From Pseudescherichia sp031998825 (GTDB lineage: Bacteria; Pseudomonadota; Gammaproteobacteria; Enterobacterales; Enterobacteriaceae), in contig NZ_DAMACX010000006.1 of NCBI RefSeq assembly GCF_031998825.1, positions 74,462 through 138,461 on the forward strand: a stretch of 64,000 nucleotides of DNA. Reading direction: 5' to 3'. This document shows, one piece after another, positions 24,570 to 33,139 of this stretch. The stretch's first letter is position 1, and each line of letters starts with the position of its first letter. Both the position numbers and the translations under genes were made by a program. The notes under the pieces are model-generated. The model had not been told where the DNA came from and did not search any database. It saw nothing but the letters and a program-made list of their open reading frames with translations.

Positions 24570-25180
24570 TGCAACTCTATTTCGCCACGACGTCCGCCTA
24601 CGTGCGTAAAGTGATGGTATGCGCGACGGTATTGGGTCTTGCTGAGAAGATAGACCGGCTTGAGTCCGCTGCGCATCCCATAGAGCGCGACGAACGTATC
24701 GCTGCGTTTAATCCGCTGGCTAAAGTCCCGGCGCTGCGTACCGAAAGCGGGATCTGCCTCTACGACAGCCGGGTCATTTGCGAATACCTCAACGCACGCG
24801 CGCAGGGCAGTTTATTCCCGCAAGACGGTGATGCGCGCTGGCAGAGCCTTGCGCGTCAGGCGTTGGGCGATGGCGTTATTGATGCCGCGCTGCTGGCGCG
24901 CTATGAATTCAGCGCTCGCCCGCCCGAGAAACAGTGGCGGAGCTGGGCCGACGCGCAGCTGAAAAAAGTCGCCGCCGCACTGGCGGAAGTTGAACGTCAG
25001 GCCAGCGGTTTTAGCGATCAACCCCACGATATCGGGCTGATTGCCATCGGTTGCGCGCTGGGTTATCTCGACTTCCGCTTTGCCGAACTCAACTGGCGCG
25101 CCGGTCACCCGCTGACCGCCGCATGGTTCGCCGTTTTCGATGCGCATCCGGCCATGGTCGCTACGCGTCCGTACGTTTAA
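24566..25180 (+). CDS. Glutathione S-transferase family protein
   Basis: A 204-residue GST. The N-terminal thioredoxin fold starts MQLYFATTSAYVRKVMVCA, with Ser/Thr-rich residues in the place of the catalytic Ser, and NPLAKVPALRTESGICLYDSRVICEYL contains the cis-Pro and the glutathione gamma-Glu site (DSRVI). The C-terminal all-alpha domain runs from about 85. Its start overlaps the quinone oxidoreductase stop (ATGA). In this operon it may isomerise or detoxify an unsaturated intermediate, as maleylacetoacetate-isomerase-type GSTs do, but this is inference. Confidence 0.85.
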   Translation: MMQLYFATTSAYVRKVMVCATVLGLAEKIDRLESAAHPIERDERIAAFNPLAKVPALRTESGICLYDSRVICEYLNARAQGSLFPQDGDARWQSLARQALGDGVIDAALLARYEFSARPPEKQWRSWADAQLKKVAAALAEVERQASGFSDQPHDIGLIAIGCALGYLDFRFAELNWRAGHPLTAAWFAVFDAHPAMVATRPYV

Positions 25181-25192
25181 TCAGGAGCTTGC

Positions 25193-25642
25193 ATGTCACA
25201 GCAGATCTATTTTCTCAACGGGCCGAACGCCAATCTGTATGGGCTGGATAAAAACGGCACCTATGGCAGCGAAAGTTTTGTCAGCATCGGCGAGCGCTGT
25301 CAGCGTCGCGCCGAATCGCACGGGGTGATAGTGCATTTTCGCCAGAGTAACCATGAGGGCGTACTGGTCGACTGGATTCAGGAGGCACGACAGAACGCGG
25401 CGGGATTGATTATCAACGCGGCGGGGTTGACCTACACGTCCGTGCCGATCCTTGATGCGCTGCTGATGTTTGACGGCCCAATCGTCGAAGCGCATATGAG
25501 CAACATCTGGAAGCGCGAGCCGTTCCGTCACCACTCCATGGTGTCGAAAGCGGCAACCGGCGTGATCGCCGGGCTGGGCGCGATGGGGTACGAGCTGGCG
25601 ATTGATGCGGTGGTCAACCTGATGGAGGCCCGCGTCGCATGA
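25193..25642 (+). CDS. Diverged type II 3-dehydroquinate dehydratase-like protein (AroQ fold)
   Basis: A 149-residue protein of the dodecameric AroQ fold. It keeps FLNGPNANL, SNHEGVLVDWIQEA, the catalytic His region (EAHMSNIWKREPFRHHS) and GVIAGLGAMGYELA. But the mobile lid that should read GxREPxxYG is GLDKNGTYG, so the catalytic lid Arg is missing, and the NPGA substrate loop is NAAG. Tyr of the lid and the Asn are kept. Canonical dehydroquinase activity is therefore doubtful; a related dehydratase or lyase on another substrate is more likely. The gene stop overlaps the next start by 4 bp. Confidence 0.82.
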   Translation: MSQQIYFLNGPNANLYGLDKNGTYGSESFVSIGERCQRRAESHGVIVHFRQSNHEGVLVDWIQEARQNAAGLIINAAGLTYTSVPILDALLMFDGPIVEAHMSNIWKREPFRHHSMVSKAATGVIAGLGAMGYELAIDAVVNLMEARVA

Positions 25643-26568
25643 GCACCCTTGTGTTTTACAGCGAATTCGACAGCTTTGACGAGTGGTCAGCTTTACTTGC
25701 ACCCTATTTGCCCGGCGTGACGATTTGCCGCGCCGAAACGGTGCAAAATCCTGATGACGTGCACTATGCGTTGGCATGGCAACCGCCGCAGGGTTTCTTT
25801 GCGCCATACCGCAATCTCAGACTGCTGGTGAATCTTGGCGCGGGCGTCGACTCCCTGGTCGGGCGTGACGATCTGCCGGATATCCCGATTATTCGCCTGT
25901 CCGACCCAGATATGGCGCGCATGATGGCCGGCTATGTGCTTTTTGCGGTGCTGCGCTACGCCCGCGACATTCCGGCGTTCGAGCGCGCGCAGCGTGAACA
26001 GCGCTGGCACTATGTGCATCCGCGCACGCCCTCCAGCGTCCGTGTCGGCGTGCTGGGGCTGGGGGAGTTGGGCGGGTATGCGGCGCAGGAGCTGGCGCGA
26101 CAGGGTTTCGACGTGCGCGGCTGGTCGCGTTCGCAAAAAGCGATTGCGGGTGTTTGCTGTAGCAGCGGACTGGAATCGCTGAATGATTTTCTCAGCCAGA
26201 GCGACATTTTAGTGGTCATGCTGCCTCTCACGCCACACACGGCGGGCCTGCTTAGCGCAGAACGGCTGGCGCGCCTGCCGCCTGGCGCGGCGTTCATCAA
26301 CGTATCGCGTGGGGCGATTGTCGACCAGGCGGCGCTGACGGATGCGTTACGCACCGGGCGGATTGCGGAAGCCACGCTGGATGTGTTTGACCGCGAACCG
26401 CTACCGCCGGACGATCCGCTGTGGCGCATGGATAATGTGCTGATCACGCCGCATCTTGCATCCGTTGCCATTCCCGCCAGTGCCGCGCAGCAGGTTGCAG
26501 AGAACATCCAGCGCGCCGCACGCGGCGAACCGGTAACCAATCAAGTGTTCCCGGCGCGCGGGTATTGA
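25639..26568 (+). CDS. D-2-hydroxyacid dehydrogenase (GhrA-like)
   Basis: A 309-residue NAD(P)H-dependent 2-hydroxyacid dehydrogenase, similar to glyoxylate/hydroxypyruvate reductase A. The nucleotide-binding motif is GLGELGGYAAQEL (about 139-151). The catalytic Arg is in NVSRGAIVDQ, the Glu in DVFDREPLPPDDPLW, and the His in TPHLASVA. It would interconvert a 2-keto acid and its D-hydroxy acid in the cytoplasm. It ends the first enzyme operon; the start overlaps the AroQ-like stop. An inverted repeat follows the stop. Confidence 0.88.
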   Translation: MSTLVFYSEFDSFDEWSALLAPYLPGVTICRAETVQNPDDVHYALAWQPPQGFFAPYRNLRLLVNLGAGVDSLVGRDDLPDIPIIRLSDPDMARMMAGYVLFAVLRYARDIPAFERAQREQRWHYVHPRTPSSVRVGVLGLGELGGYAAQELARQGFDVRGWSRSQKAIAGVCCSSGLESLNDFLSQSDILVVMLPLTPHTAGLLSAERLARLPPGAAFINVSRGAIVDQAALTDALRTGRIAEATLDVFDREPLPPDDPLWRMDNVLITPHLASVAIPASAAQQVAENIQRAARGEPVTNQVFPARGY

Positions 26569-26581
26569 TCCTATACCCGCG
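26557..26581. terminator. Hairpin at the end of the first enzyme operon
   Basis: CGCGGGTAT, seven-base loop, ATACCCGCG: a perfect 9-bp stem beginning inside the last codons of the hydroxyacid dehydrogenase gene, between it and the convergent LysR gene. No T-run follows, so it may act on RNA stability or as a weak bidirectional stop. Confidence 0.5.
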
Positions 26582-26602
26582 CCGGGAGGAGAGGTGACGG
26601 CG

Positions 26603-27565
26603 TCACGCCACCCTCACCACCTGCGGATCGAAATAGCTGGGTGCCGCCATGCCGGGGATGTACTGGTCAGAGATAAACATGCGGCAGCGCTCGGCGAAAG
26701 CATTTACCACCATAGAGTGCTGCGTATGGGCCACGGTGGCGTAACCCAGCTGCATCGGTCTGTTCACCCCCGCCAGCCGCACGCGAATCAGGCGTTTGCC
26801 ATCCTGGGAGAGATGCGCTTTCGGCCGCACGTTAGCGATACCAAACCCGACGCCGTTGGCCACCATTGCACGCACCACCTCCATGTTGCCGGAGCGCATG
26901 ACCACATTCGGCGTGACGCCCGCCTCGCTAAATAGCCCGAGGAAATAGTCGCGGCTCCACGGCATATCCAGCAGAACCATCGGCATTGTCGCCAGATCCT
27001 GAATTGTCACCGCCGATTGCGTCGCCAGCGGATGATGTTCACCCACCATCACATACGGCGGCAGCTGCGCCAGCGAGGTAAACGTGATGTCGTTAGCAGG
27101 GACTAAATCGTAAGTCAGGGCGATGTCGATATCGGCAGTGCGCAACTGTTTCAGCAGCTGTTCATGGTGGCCTTCCACGAGCGTAATGCGCACGCCCGGA
27201 AACGCGCGACCAAAGCCGAACACCAGTTCCGGCGTCAGCATGGGTGCCAGCGTATCGAGACAGCCCACGCGCAGCGGGCCGCGCACATTGTTCATGGATT
27301 CCGACGCAATGGTATAGAGGTTCATCATCTGCTCCAGAATGAGCTTCGCCTCCTTCAGTACCTGATGACCGATGGCCGTCAGCGACACGCCCTGCGCATG
27401 ATGCCGCACGAACAGCTGTACGCCCAATTCAGATTCAATGTGGGTTATAGCGGCAGAGATTGACGGCGATGAGACGTGGATACGTTCCGATGCGCCGATG
27501 ATGCTGCCAGCCTCTCCGGAAGCGACAAAATATTCCAGCTGACGCTGGGTGATGCGACTGAGCAT
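26603..27565 (-). CDS. LysR-family regulator of the catabolic cluster
   Basis: A 320-residue LysR-type regulator of the group found with catabolic and transport operons. The N-terminal helix-turn-helix is within residues 3-60 (SRITQRQLEYFVASGEAGSI, then RIHVSSPSISAAITHIE). A type 2 periplasmic-binding-like sensor domain follows (about 92-300). It is divergent from the binding-protein gene. Its start region overlaps an inverted repeat (27585-27607), typical for a LysR-type activator that controls itself and the divergent operon. It is set between the two halves of the cluster, so it likely governs both. Confidence 0.88.
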   Translation of the reverse strand: MLSRITQRQLEYFVASGEAGSIIGASERIHVSSPSISAAITHIESELGVQLFVRHHAQGVSLTAIGHQVLKEAKLILEQMMNLYTIASESMNNVRGPLRVGCLDTLAPMLTPELVFGFGRAFPGVRITLVEGHHEQLLKQLRTADIDIALTYDLVPANDITFTSLAQLPPYVMVGEHHPLATQSAVTIQDLATMPMVLLDMPWSRDYFLGLFSEAGVTPNVVMRSGNMEVVRAMVANGVGFGIANVRPKAHLSQDGKRLIRVRLAGVNRPMQLGYATVAHTQHSMVVNAFAERCRMFISDQYIPGMAAPSYFDPQVVRVA

Positions 27566-27584
27566 GCAGGTTCTCCTGAGATCG

Positions 27585-27607
27585 CTGACGCAATCATGTC
27601 GCGTCAG
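27585..27607. promoter_or_regulatory. LysR-type inverted repeat
   Basis: CTGACGC, nine bases, GCGTCAG: perfect 7-bp arms 20 bp upstream of the LysR start. A further CTGACGC copy occurs at 27678-27684, in the same gap and closer to the binding-protein gene. This matches the usual recognition-plus-activation-site arrangement of LysR regulators. Inferred from symmetry and place. Confidence 0.55.
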
Positions 27608-27824
27608 TCATTCTAATAGTGCAGGTTTCTTGCATTTCTTATGCCAAAGCAGGGTCATTTTTATTGCATCAGAAATCCTGACGCAACGACGAGGAAAAGG
27701 CTGTTTTACCGAACCGGCTCGCAACGGCATAGTGATTTCACACCAGGGAACACCGTTCGCACCGCGTTGGCGCGCCGGGTTTCAGATTGCTACCACAGCC
27801 ATTTCATGCATTGGGGATGAGAAT

Positions 27825-28856
27825 ATGTTGCGTAAGATTTGTGCCTTAACGTTGTTGACCACGAGCGTGTTGACCGCAGGTCATGCGATGGCCGCGGATA
27901 AGCTGATTGTCAGCACCTGGGGCGGCGGTTTTAAGGATCTGATTGATGAGACCATCGCCAAAGAATTTACCAAAGAGACCGGCGTGGAGGTGCAGTTTGT
28001 TACGGGCGGCACCATCGATCGCCTGAACAAAGCCAAACTGGCGGGCGGCTCGCCGGAAACGGACGTGACCTTTACGACGGCACATGTGGGCTATCTGTAC
28101 GCCAACTCTGGCCTGTTTGAACAACTCGATATGAGCAAAATCCCGAACGCGGCGAACCTGGTGCAGCAGGCGAAAGTCAGCCCTTATCACCTCGGCGTAT
28201 GGGGCTACGTTTACACTATCGGCTATCGTCCAGATATGGTGGCGAAAGGCGAGACCTTTGAGAGCTGGAACGATCTGTGGAAGCCGGAGCTGAAAGGGAC
28301 GCTGGCGCTGCCTGACTGGGATCCGAGCCATATCATTGCGGTTTCCGCCAAACTATCCGGCACCGATGCGGCGCACTGGGAGCAGGGCCAGGCGAAGTTA
28401 AAAGCGCTTATCCCGAACATCAAATCCTTCTATACCGATGACGCTAATAGCCAGCAGCTGATCTCCACCGGCGAAACGCCCGTGCAGGTGATGCTGTCGA
28501 TGAACGCCTACCACATGATTGCCGAAGGGGTAAACATCAAGCTGGCGATGCCGAAAGAGGGCGCGGTGCTCGGCGTCGATACCGTTGGCATTAACAAAGG
28601 CACCCGCAAGGCCGACCTCGCGTATAAGTTCATCAATATCGCCCTGAAGCCGGAGATCCAGCAGCAGGTGGCGAAGATTTATCACGGCAGCCCAACGGTG
28701 ACCAACGCCCATATCGACCCCGAGCTGGCGAAGCTGCCGGGTATGTTGACCACGCCTGAGCAGTGGAACGCCACCATCAATACCGATCCGCAGCTGCGCG
28801 CCGAGAAGACCGCAGAGTGGCGTCAGTGGTTCTCTGAAAACATCATGTCTCATTGA
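27825..28856 (+). CDS. ABC importer substrate-binding protein, PotD-like
   Basis: A 343-residue periplasmic binding protein of the polyamine/iron type. A Sec signal peptide covers residues 1-24, cut after AMA. Mature protein begins ADKLIVSTWGGGF, the usual start of this class. The start is the ATG with GGGGATGA upstream; the long open frame upstream (91 codons) overlaps the promoter region and is ignored. It is the first gene after the LysR gene, divergent from it. The ligand is unknown; the class takes polyamines, opines and other small organic cations or acids. A stem-loop after the stop may raise its level over the permeases. Confidence 0.88.
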   Translation: MLRKICALTLLTTSVLTAGHAMAADKLIVSTWGGGFKDLIDETIAKEFTKETGVEVQFVTGGTIDRLNKAKLAGGSPETDVTFTTAHVGYLYANSGLFEQLDMSKIPNAANLVQQAKVSPYHLGVWGYVYTIGYRPDMVAKGETFESWNDLWKPELKGTLALPDWDPSHIIAVSAKLSGTDAAHWEQGQAKLKALIPNIKSFYTDDANSQQLISTGETPVQVMLSMNAYHMIAEGVNIKLAMPKEGAVLGVDTVGINKGTRKADLAYKFINIALKPEIQQQVAKIYHGSPTVTNAHIDPELAKLPGMLTTPEQWNATINTDPQLRAEKTAEWRQWFSENIMSH

Positions 28857-28863
28857 TTGACCT

Positions 28864-28881
28864 GGCGGCTTGCGGGCCGCC
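28864..28881 (+). terminator. Hairpin between binding protein and permease genes
   Basis: GGCGGC, six-base loop, GCCGCC, starting five bases after the binding-protein stop. Such stems between the binding-protein and permease genes commonly stabilise the upstream message or cause partial termination. No strong T-run follows. Confidence 0.55.
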
Positions 28882-28921
28882 CCGTTTCTACCGGTAACAC
28901 ACTACTCAGGCAGCAACGTCT

Positions 28922-29776
28922 ATGACGAGAAAATCGACATTTTTACCCTGGTTCATTATTCCCGCCACGCTGACCGCGTTTGGGCTGGTTATCGCGATGT
29001 TGGCGGTGATGCAATATAGCGTGCGCGCCTATATTCCCGGCTCGCTCGACGTGGGCGGATTCACGCTGGCGAACTTTAACGGCCTGCTTAAAAGCATCTA
29101 TGCTGATGCCTTTATCAACACGGTCATGCTTAGCGCTAAAACCGCTATTTTTGGCCTGCTGATGAGTTATCCGCTGGCGTACGCCCTGGTACGCACCCGC
29201 ACCACGTGGATCAAATCCACTATTCTGATTATCGCCATTACGCCGCTGTTTCTCGGCGAAGTGGTGCGCACCTATTCATGGATCATCGTGTTGGGCAACA
29301 GCGGCTTTCTGAATAGCCTGTTGCTGGCGATGGGCCTCATCTCAACTCCTGTTCAGTTTATGTTTACGCAAACTGGCGTAGTGGTGGCGCTGGTGCATGT
29401 CACCATGCCGATCATGGTGCTGATGTTGGCCACCGCGCTATCGCACATTAACCCCGATTATGAGAAAGCTGCCACCAGTCTCGGGGCAGGCCCGCTCCGC
29501 ACCTTGCTGACGGTGACCATTCCGCTCTCTATCCCCGGCATTGTTTCCAGCCTGACCACCGCGTTCGCCTGGACCTTCAGCGCCTTCGCCACGCCGCAGC
29601 TGATTGGTGGCGGACGGGTCAGCACCGTGGCGACCATGGTCTACCAGCTGGGTTTCTCGTCGATGAACTTCCCGTTTGCCGCCGCGTTAAGCATTGCCGG
29701 TTTGATCCTGACCATCCTGTTACTGATGGCGCTGAAACGCATGACCCGATTCCTGCACGCGATGGGAGAGCATTAA
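28922..29776 (+). CDS. ABC importer permease, PotB-like
   Basis: A 284-residue inner-membrane permease with six helices. The cytoplasmic EAA loop that docks to the ATPase is seen as EKAATSLGAGPLRTLLTVTIP near residue 180. It belongs to the PotB class and is encoded two bases ahead of its partner, so the two form the heterodimeric pore that works with the ATPase at 22470 and the binding protein at 27825. Confidence 0.88.
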   Translation: MTRKSTFLPWFIIPATLTAFGLVIAMLAVMQYSVRAYIPGSLDVGGFTLANFNGLLKSIYADAFINTVMLSAKTAIFGLLMSYPLAYALVRTRTTWIKSTILIIAITPLFLGEVVRTYSWIIVLGNSGFLNSLLLAMGLISTPVQFMFTQTGVVVALVHVTMPIMVLMLATALSHINPDYEKAATSLGAGPLRTLLTVTIPLSIPGIVSSLTTAFAWTFSAFATPQLIGGGRVSTVATMVYQLGFSSMNFPFAAALSIAGLILTILLLMALKRMTRFLHAMGEH

Positions 29777-29777
29777 T

Positions 29778-30596
29778 ATGACCCGTTCGATGAACGACAA
29801 ACTGATGACGCTGGCGGGCCGCCTGCTGGTCGCCGCTATTCTTATCTTTGTGCTGCTGCCGACCATCGTGGTGTTTATCTCCGCGTTTAGCAGCACCTCG
29901 GTGCTGTTCTTCCCGCCGAAAGGCTGGTCGCTGCGCTGGTTCGAACGAGCGGTGAGTTACGATGATTTTCGTCACGGCTTCTGGTCCGGGCTGATTGTTA
30001 CCGCATGGGCATCGTCGCTGGCGGTGATCGTGGGCGCCGCGCTGGCGATTGCCATTGAGCGCTACTCATTTCCGTGCAAGCAGGTGCTGGAAGGCATTCT
30101 GCTGTCGCCCCTGTTTATCCCGCATTTCACTATTGGTCTGGGCCTGCTGATGCTGGTGTCACAGCTCAACCTGGGGCGCGGCTATCCGCTGGTGATCTTC
30201 TGCCACGTCGTGCTGGTGCTGCCGTTTGTGCTGCGCAGCGTCTATGTGTCGCTAAAAAACCTCGAACAGCGGATTGAGCTGGCGGCGGCAAGCCTTGGCG
30301 CATCGCCGCTGCGCGTCGTATTGACCATCACCGTACCGCTGATATTGCCGGGCCTGTTCGGCGGCTGGCTGTTTGCCGCCATTCTCTCCTTTAATGAATT
30401 TACCGCGTCGCTGTTTATTACCACCCAGGCGACGCAGACCTTACCGGTGGCGATGTACAACTATGTGCGTGAATTTGCCGACCCGACGCTGGCTGCCTTG
30501 TCGGTCATCTATATTGCCGTCACCGCCACGCTGTTAATTATTGCTAATAAGTTTTTAGGGCTTGGCAAAGTATTAAACGTTGAAGCCAGCCATTAA
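29778..30596 (+). CDS. ABC importer permease, PotC-like
   Basis: A 272-residue permease with about six helices and the EAA loop ELAAASLGASPLRVVLTITV. It is the second pore subunit of the importer (PotC class), starting two bases after the PotB-like gene. An N-terminal helix (LLVAAILIFVLLPTIVVFIS) precedes the conserved core. Followed after 27 bp by the flavin monooxygenase gene on the same strand, so uptake and oxidation genes probably share one message. Confidence 0.88.
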   Translation: MTRSMNDKLMTLAGRLLVAAILIFVLLPTIVVFISAFSSTSVLFFPPKGWSLRWFERAVSYDDFRHGFWSGLIVTAWASSLAVIVGAALAIAIERYSFPCKQVLEGILLSPLFIPHFTIGLGLLMLVSQLNLGRGYPLVIFCHVVLVLPFVLRSVYVSLKNLEQRIELAAASLGASPLRVVLTITVPLILPGLFGGWLFAAILSFNEFTASLFITTQATQTLPVAMYNYVREFADPTLAALSVIYIAVTATLLIIANKFLGLGKVLNVEASH

Positions 30597-30623
30597 TAAA
30601 CTGTTAATTTTTAGGGATCTATT

Positions 30624-31874
30624 ATGTCAGTAGAAAAAATTAATACTGTGATTGTGGGTGCCGGTCAGGCCGGTATTGCCATGAGTGAACATCTGGCGCT
30701 AATGGGGGTGCCGCACGTTGTTCTTGAGCGCAGCCGCATCGCTGAACGCTGGCGCTCCGAGCGCTGGGATTCGCTGGTGGCGAACGGACCCGCCTGGCAT
30801 GACCGTTTCCCATCGCTTAGATTCGACAATATCTCCCAGGAGGCCTTTCCGCCGAAAGAGCGTATGGCGCAGTACTTCGAAGATTATGTGACGATGCTTA
30901 AGGCGCCAGTACGCACCGGCGTAGAGGTGCATAGGGTAGAGCGCCTGACAGGGCGCAGCGGGTTCAAGGTGGTGACGTCAGCCGGTGAATTTGAAGCCGA
31001 TAACGTAGTTGCCGCCACGGGACCGTTCCAGAAGCCGTCATTTCCGCAGATTGTGCCGGAGAGCGCCGGGGTGCAGCAGATCCACTCCTCCGTTTATAAA
31101 AACCCGCAGCAGTTGCCTGCAGGCGGTGTGATGGTGGTGGGGGCAGGGGCATCCGGTACGCAAATCGCCGAAGAGCTGCGTAAGGCGGGGCGCGACGTTT
31201 ATCTTTCGGTTGGCGAACATTACCGTCCGCCGCGCGCTTACCGCGACCGTGATTACTGCTGGTGGCTTGGCGCGCTTGGCCTGTGGGACGAAGTTAAAAT
31301 CAAGCCGAAGAGAGAGCACGTGGCCTTTGCGGTGAGCGGTTATGAGGGTGGCAAAACCGTGGATTTCCGTCGCCTGGCGCATATGGGCATTACGCTTGTC
31401 GGCATTACCAAAAGCTGGGATAACGGCGTGCTGCACTTCGCTGAAGGCCTGGCTGAGAATATCGCCGAGGGTGATAAAGCTTATTTCGACGTACTACGCG
31501 ATGCCGATGCCTACATTGAGCGCAACGGGCTGGATCTGCCGCCGGAGCCACAGGCCTGGGAGCTGTTGCCCGATCCGAGCTGCCTGATCAGTCCGCTTAC
31601 GCAACTGGATATTGCCGCCGCGGGCATTACCACAATTATCTGGGCAACCGGCTTTAAATTTGATTTCAGTTGGCTGCAGGTTGAAGCATTCGACGAAAAA
31701 GGGTTGCCGTTTCATAAACGCGGTATTTCCGCCGAGCGGGGTATTTATTTCATCGGCCTGCCGAACCTGGTAAACCGCGCTTCATCGTTTATTTACGGCG
31801 TATGGCACGACGCCAAATATATTGCCGATCATATTGCGTTGCAGAACGCCTATACCGATTACGTTAAATCGTAG
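30624..31874 (+). CDS. Flavin-dependent monooxygenase (FMO/CzcO-like)
   Basis: A 416-residue flavoprotein. The FAD-binding motif GAGQAGIAMSEHL is at about 12-24, followed by the second-strand ERSRIAERWRSERWDSL typical of CzcO/FMO proteins. The NADPH-binding GAGASGTQIAEEL is at about 172-184, and WATGFKFDFSWL near 345 closes the FAD site. The family oxygenates nitrogen, sulfur or carbonyl groups using O2 and NADPH. With the importer it suggests oxidation of an imported amine, thiol or ketone; the exact reaction is unknown. Ends about 40 bp before the hydroxyacid oxidase gene. Confidence 0.85.
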   Translation: MSVEKINTVIVGAGQAGIAMSEHLALMGVPHVVLERSRIAERWRSERWDSLVANGPAWHDRFPSLRFDNISQEAFPPKERMAQYFEDYVTMLKAPVRTGVEVHRVERLTGRSGFKVVTSAGEFEADNVVAATGPFQKPSFPQIVPESAGVQQIHSSVYKNPQQLPAGGVMVVGAGASGTQIAEELRKAGRDVYLSVGEHYRPPRAYRDRDYCWWLGALGLWDEVKIKPKREHVAFAVSGYEGGKTVDFRRLAHMGITLVGITKSWDNGVLHFAEGLAENIAEGDKAYFDVLRDADAYIERNGLDLPPEPQAWELLPDPSCLISPLTQLDIAAAGITTIIWATGFKFDFSWLQVEAFDEKGLPFHKRGISAERGIYFIGLPNLVNRASSFIYGVWHDAKYIADHIALQNAYTDYVKS

Positions 31875-31911
31875 TAACCGTTATTTAGCCCTTTTTTATT
31901 GGATAATGGAT

Positions 31912-33108
31912 ATGACCATAACCTGTATCGAAGAGTTACGGCAGCTGGCACGTAAGCGGGTGCCAAAAATGTTTTACGATTATGTCGATGCAGGGTCATG
32001 GACCGAATATAGCTATCGCGCCAACGAAGCCGATTTACGACGCCTTGAGTTTCGCCAGCGCGTGGCGGTCGATATTGCCGGGCGCAGCACCGCTAGCGTG
32101 ATGCTCGGCCAGGCCGTTGCGATGCCGGTGGCGATTGCGCCCACCGGCTTAACCGGCATGATCCATCCTGACGGTGAAATTCTTGCGGCGCGCGCGGCAA
32201 AAAAGTTTGGCACTCCTTTTACGCTCTCCACAATGAGTATTTGTTCGATTGAAGCGGTGGCGCAGGCGACGGATTACCATCCATTCTGGTTTCAGCTTTA
32301 CGTCATGCGCGATCGCCAGTTCGTCGCCAACCTTATCGACCGCGCAAAAGCGGCAAATTGCGGCGCGTTGGTCGTCACTATGGACTTACAGGTGTTTGGT
32401 CAGCGCCATAAAGACATCAAAAATGGCCTGTCGACGCCGCCAAAAATGACGCTGCGCAACCTGCTTAATATTGCCGGCAAACCTCGCTGGTGTCGCAATA
32501 TGCTCGCCACGCGCAACCGTAACTTCGGCAATATCATTGGCCACGCCAGCGGCGTTGATAATATCGACGCGATGGTAGAGTGGACAGCCCAGCAGTTTGA
32601 TCCGCGGCTCTCCTGGCAGGATATTGAGTGGATAAAGCAGCGCTGGGGCGGCAAGCTTGTCGTGAAAGGCATTATGGATGCAGACGATGCGCGTCTGGCG
32701 GTAGAGGCGGGCGCGGATGCGCTGATTGTCTCCAATCACGGCGGGCGTCAGCTGGATGGCGTGTCCTCATCGATTACCGTACTGCCGGAGATTGTCGCAG
32801 CGGTAGGCGATCGCATTGAAGTGCATTTCGACGGCGGGATACGTTCCGGACAGGATGTGCTAAAAGCGATTGCGCTCGGTGCAAAAGGAACCTATATCGG
32901 GCGTAGTATGCTGTATGGATTAGGGGCGCTGGGGGAGGAGGGTGTCACAATGGCACTGAATATCATTCGTAATGAGTTCGATTTGTCGATGGCGTTCTGC
33001 GGCAAGACGCATGTCGCATCGATTGATGCCGGGATCCTGCGGCAGAGCGTAATGTTCAGATACCCCAGCCCAGGCAGAAATCACACATTTTCTGGCAGAT
33101 GCGTTTAG
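31912..33108 (+). CDS. FMN-dependent 2-hydroxyacid oxidase/dehydrogenase (LldD-like), abnormal 3' end
   Basis: A 398-residue FMN enzyme of the lactate/mandelate dehydrogenase and glycolate oxidase family. Seen are IAPTGLTGM, WFQLYVMRD (active-site Tyr), VVTMDLQVFGQR, KGIMDADDARLA (FMN Lys), SNHGGRQLDG (catalytic His and Arg) and FDGGIRSGQDVLKA. It would oxidise an L-2-hydroxyacid to a 2-ketoacid. The family normally ends soon after the DAGILRQS region. Here ~20 residues of atypical sequence follow, where the base composition changes and a different reading frame looks coding. The true end is probably lost at a junction. The start ATG of MTITCIEELR is favoured over one 6 bases upstream. Confidence 0.82.
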   Translation: MTITCIEELRQLARKRVPKMFYDYVDAGSWTEYSYRANEADLRRLEFRQRVAVDIAGRSTASVMLGQAVAMPVAIAPTGLTGMIHPDGEILAARAAKKFGTPFTLSTMSICSIEAVAQATDYHPFWFQLYVMRDRQFVANLIDRAKAANCGALVVTMDLQVFGQRHKDIKNGLSTPPKMTLRNLLNIAGKPRWCRNMLATRNRNFGNIIGHASGVDNIDAMVEWTAQQFDPRLSWQDIEWIKQRWGGKLVVKGIMDADDARLAVEAGADALIVSNHGGRQLDGVSSSITVLPEIVAAVGDRIEVHFDGGIRSGQDVLKAIALGAKGTYIGRSMLYGLGALGEEGVTMALNIIRNEFDLSMAFCGKTHVASIDAGILRQSVMFRYPSPGRNHTFSGRCV

Positions 33109-33139
33109 CGCGCTCAAGGAATCCAGAATCAAGCTCTGA
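33053..33139 (+). pseudogene. Out-of-frame 3' coding remnant at the island edge
   Basis: A 28-codon open stretch between two stops, in a different frame from the hydroxyacid oxidase that overlaps it. The translation (TPAQAEITHFLADAFSALKE in part) looks like the amphipathic C-terminus of some protein. There is no start codon or ribosome site. I take it as the tail of another gene joined here by deletion or insertion. I do not recognise the family. Confidence 0.3.

Noticed and set aside
20061..33108. Catabolic cluster as a polyamine or opine pathway
   Set aside because: The importer class allows it, but no lyase, polyamine transaminase or opine enzyme is present, so naming a substrate would be a guess.
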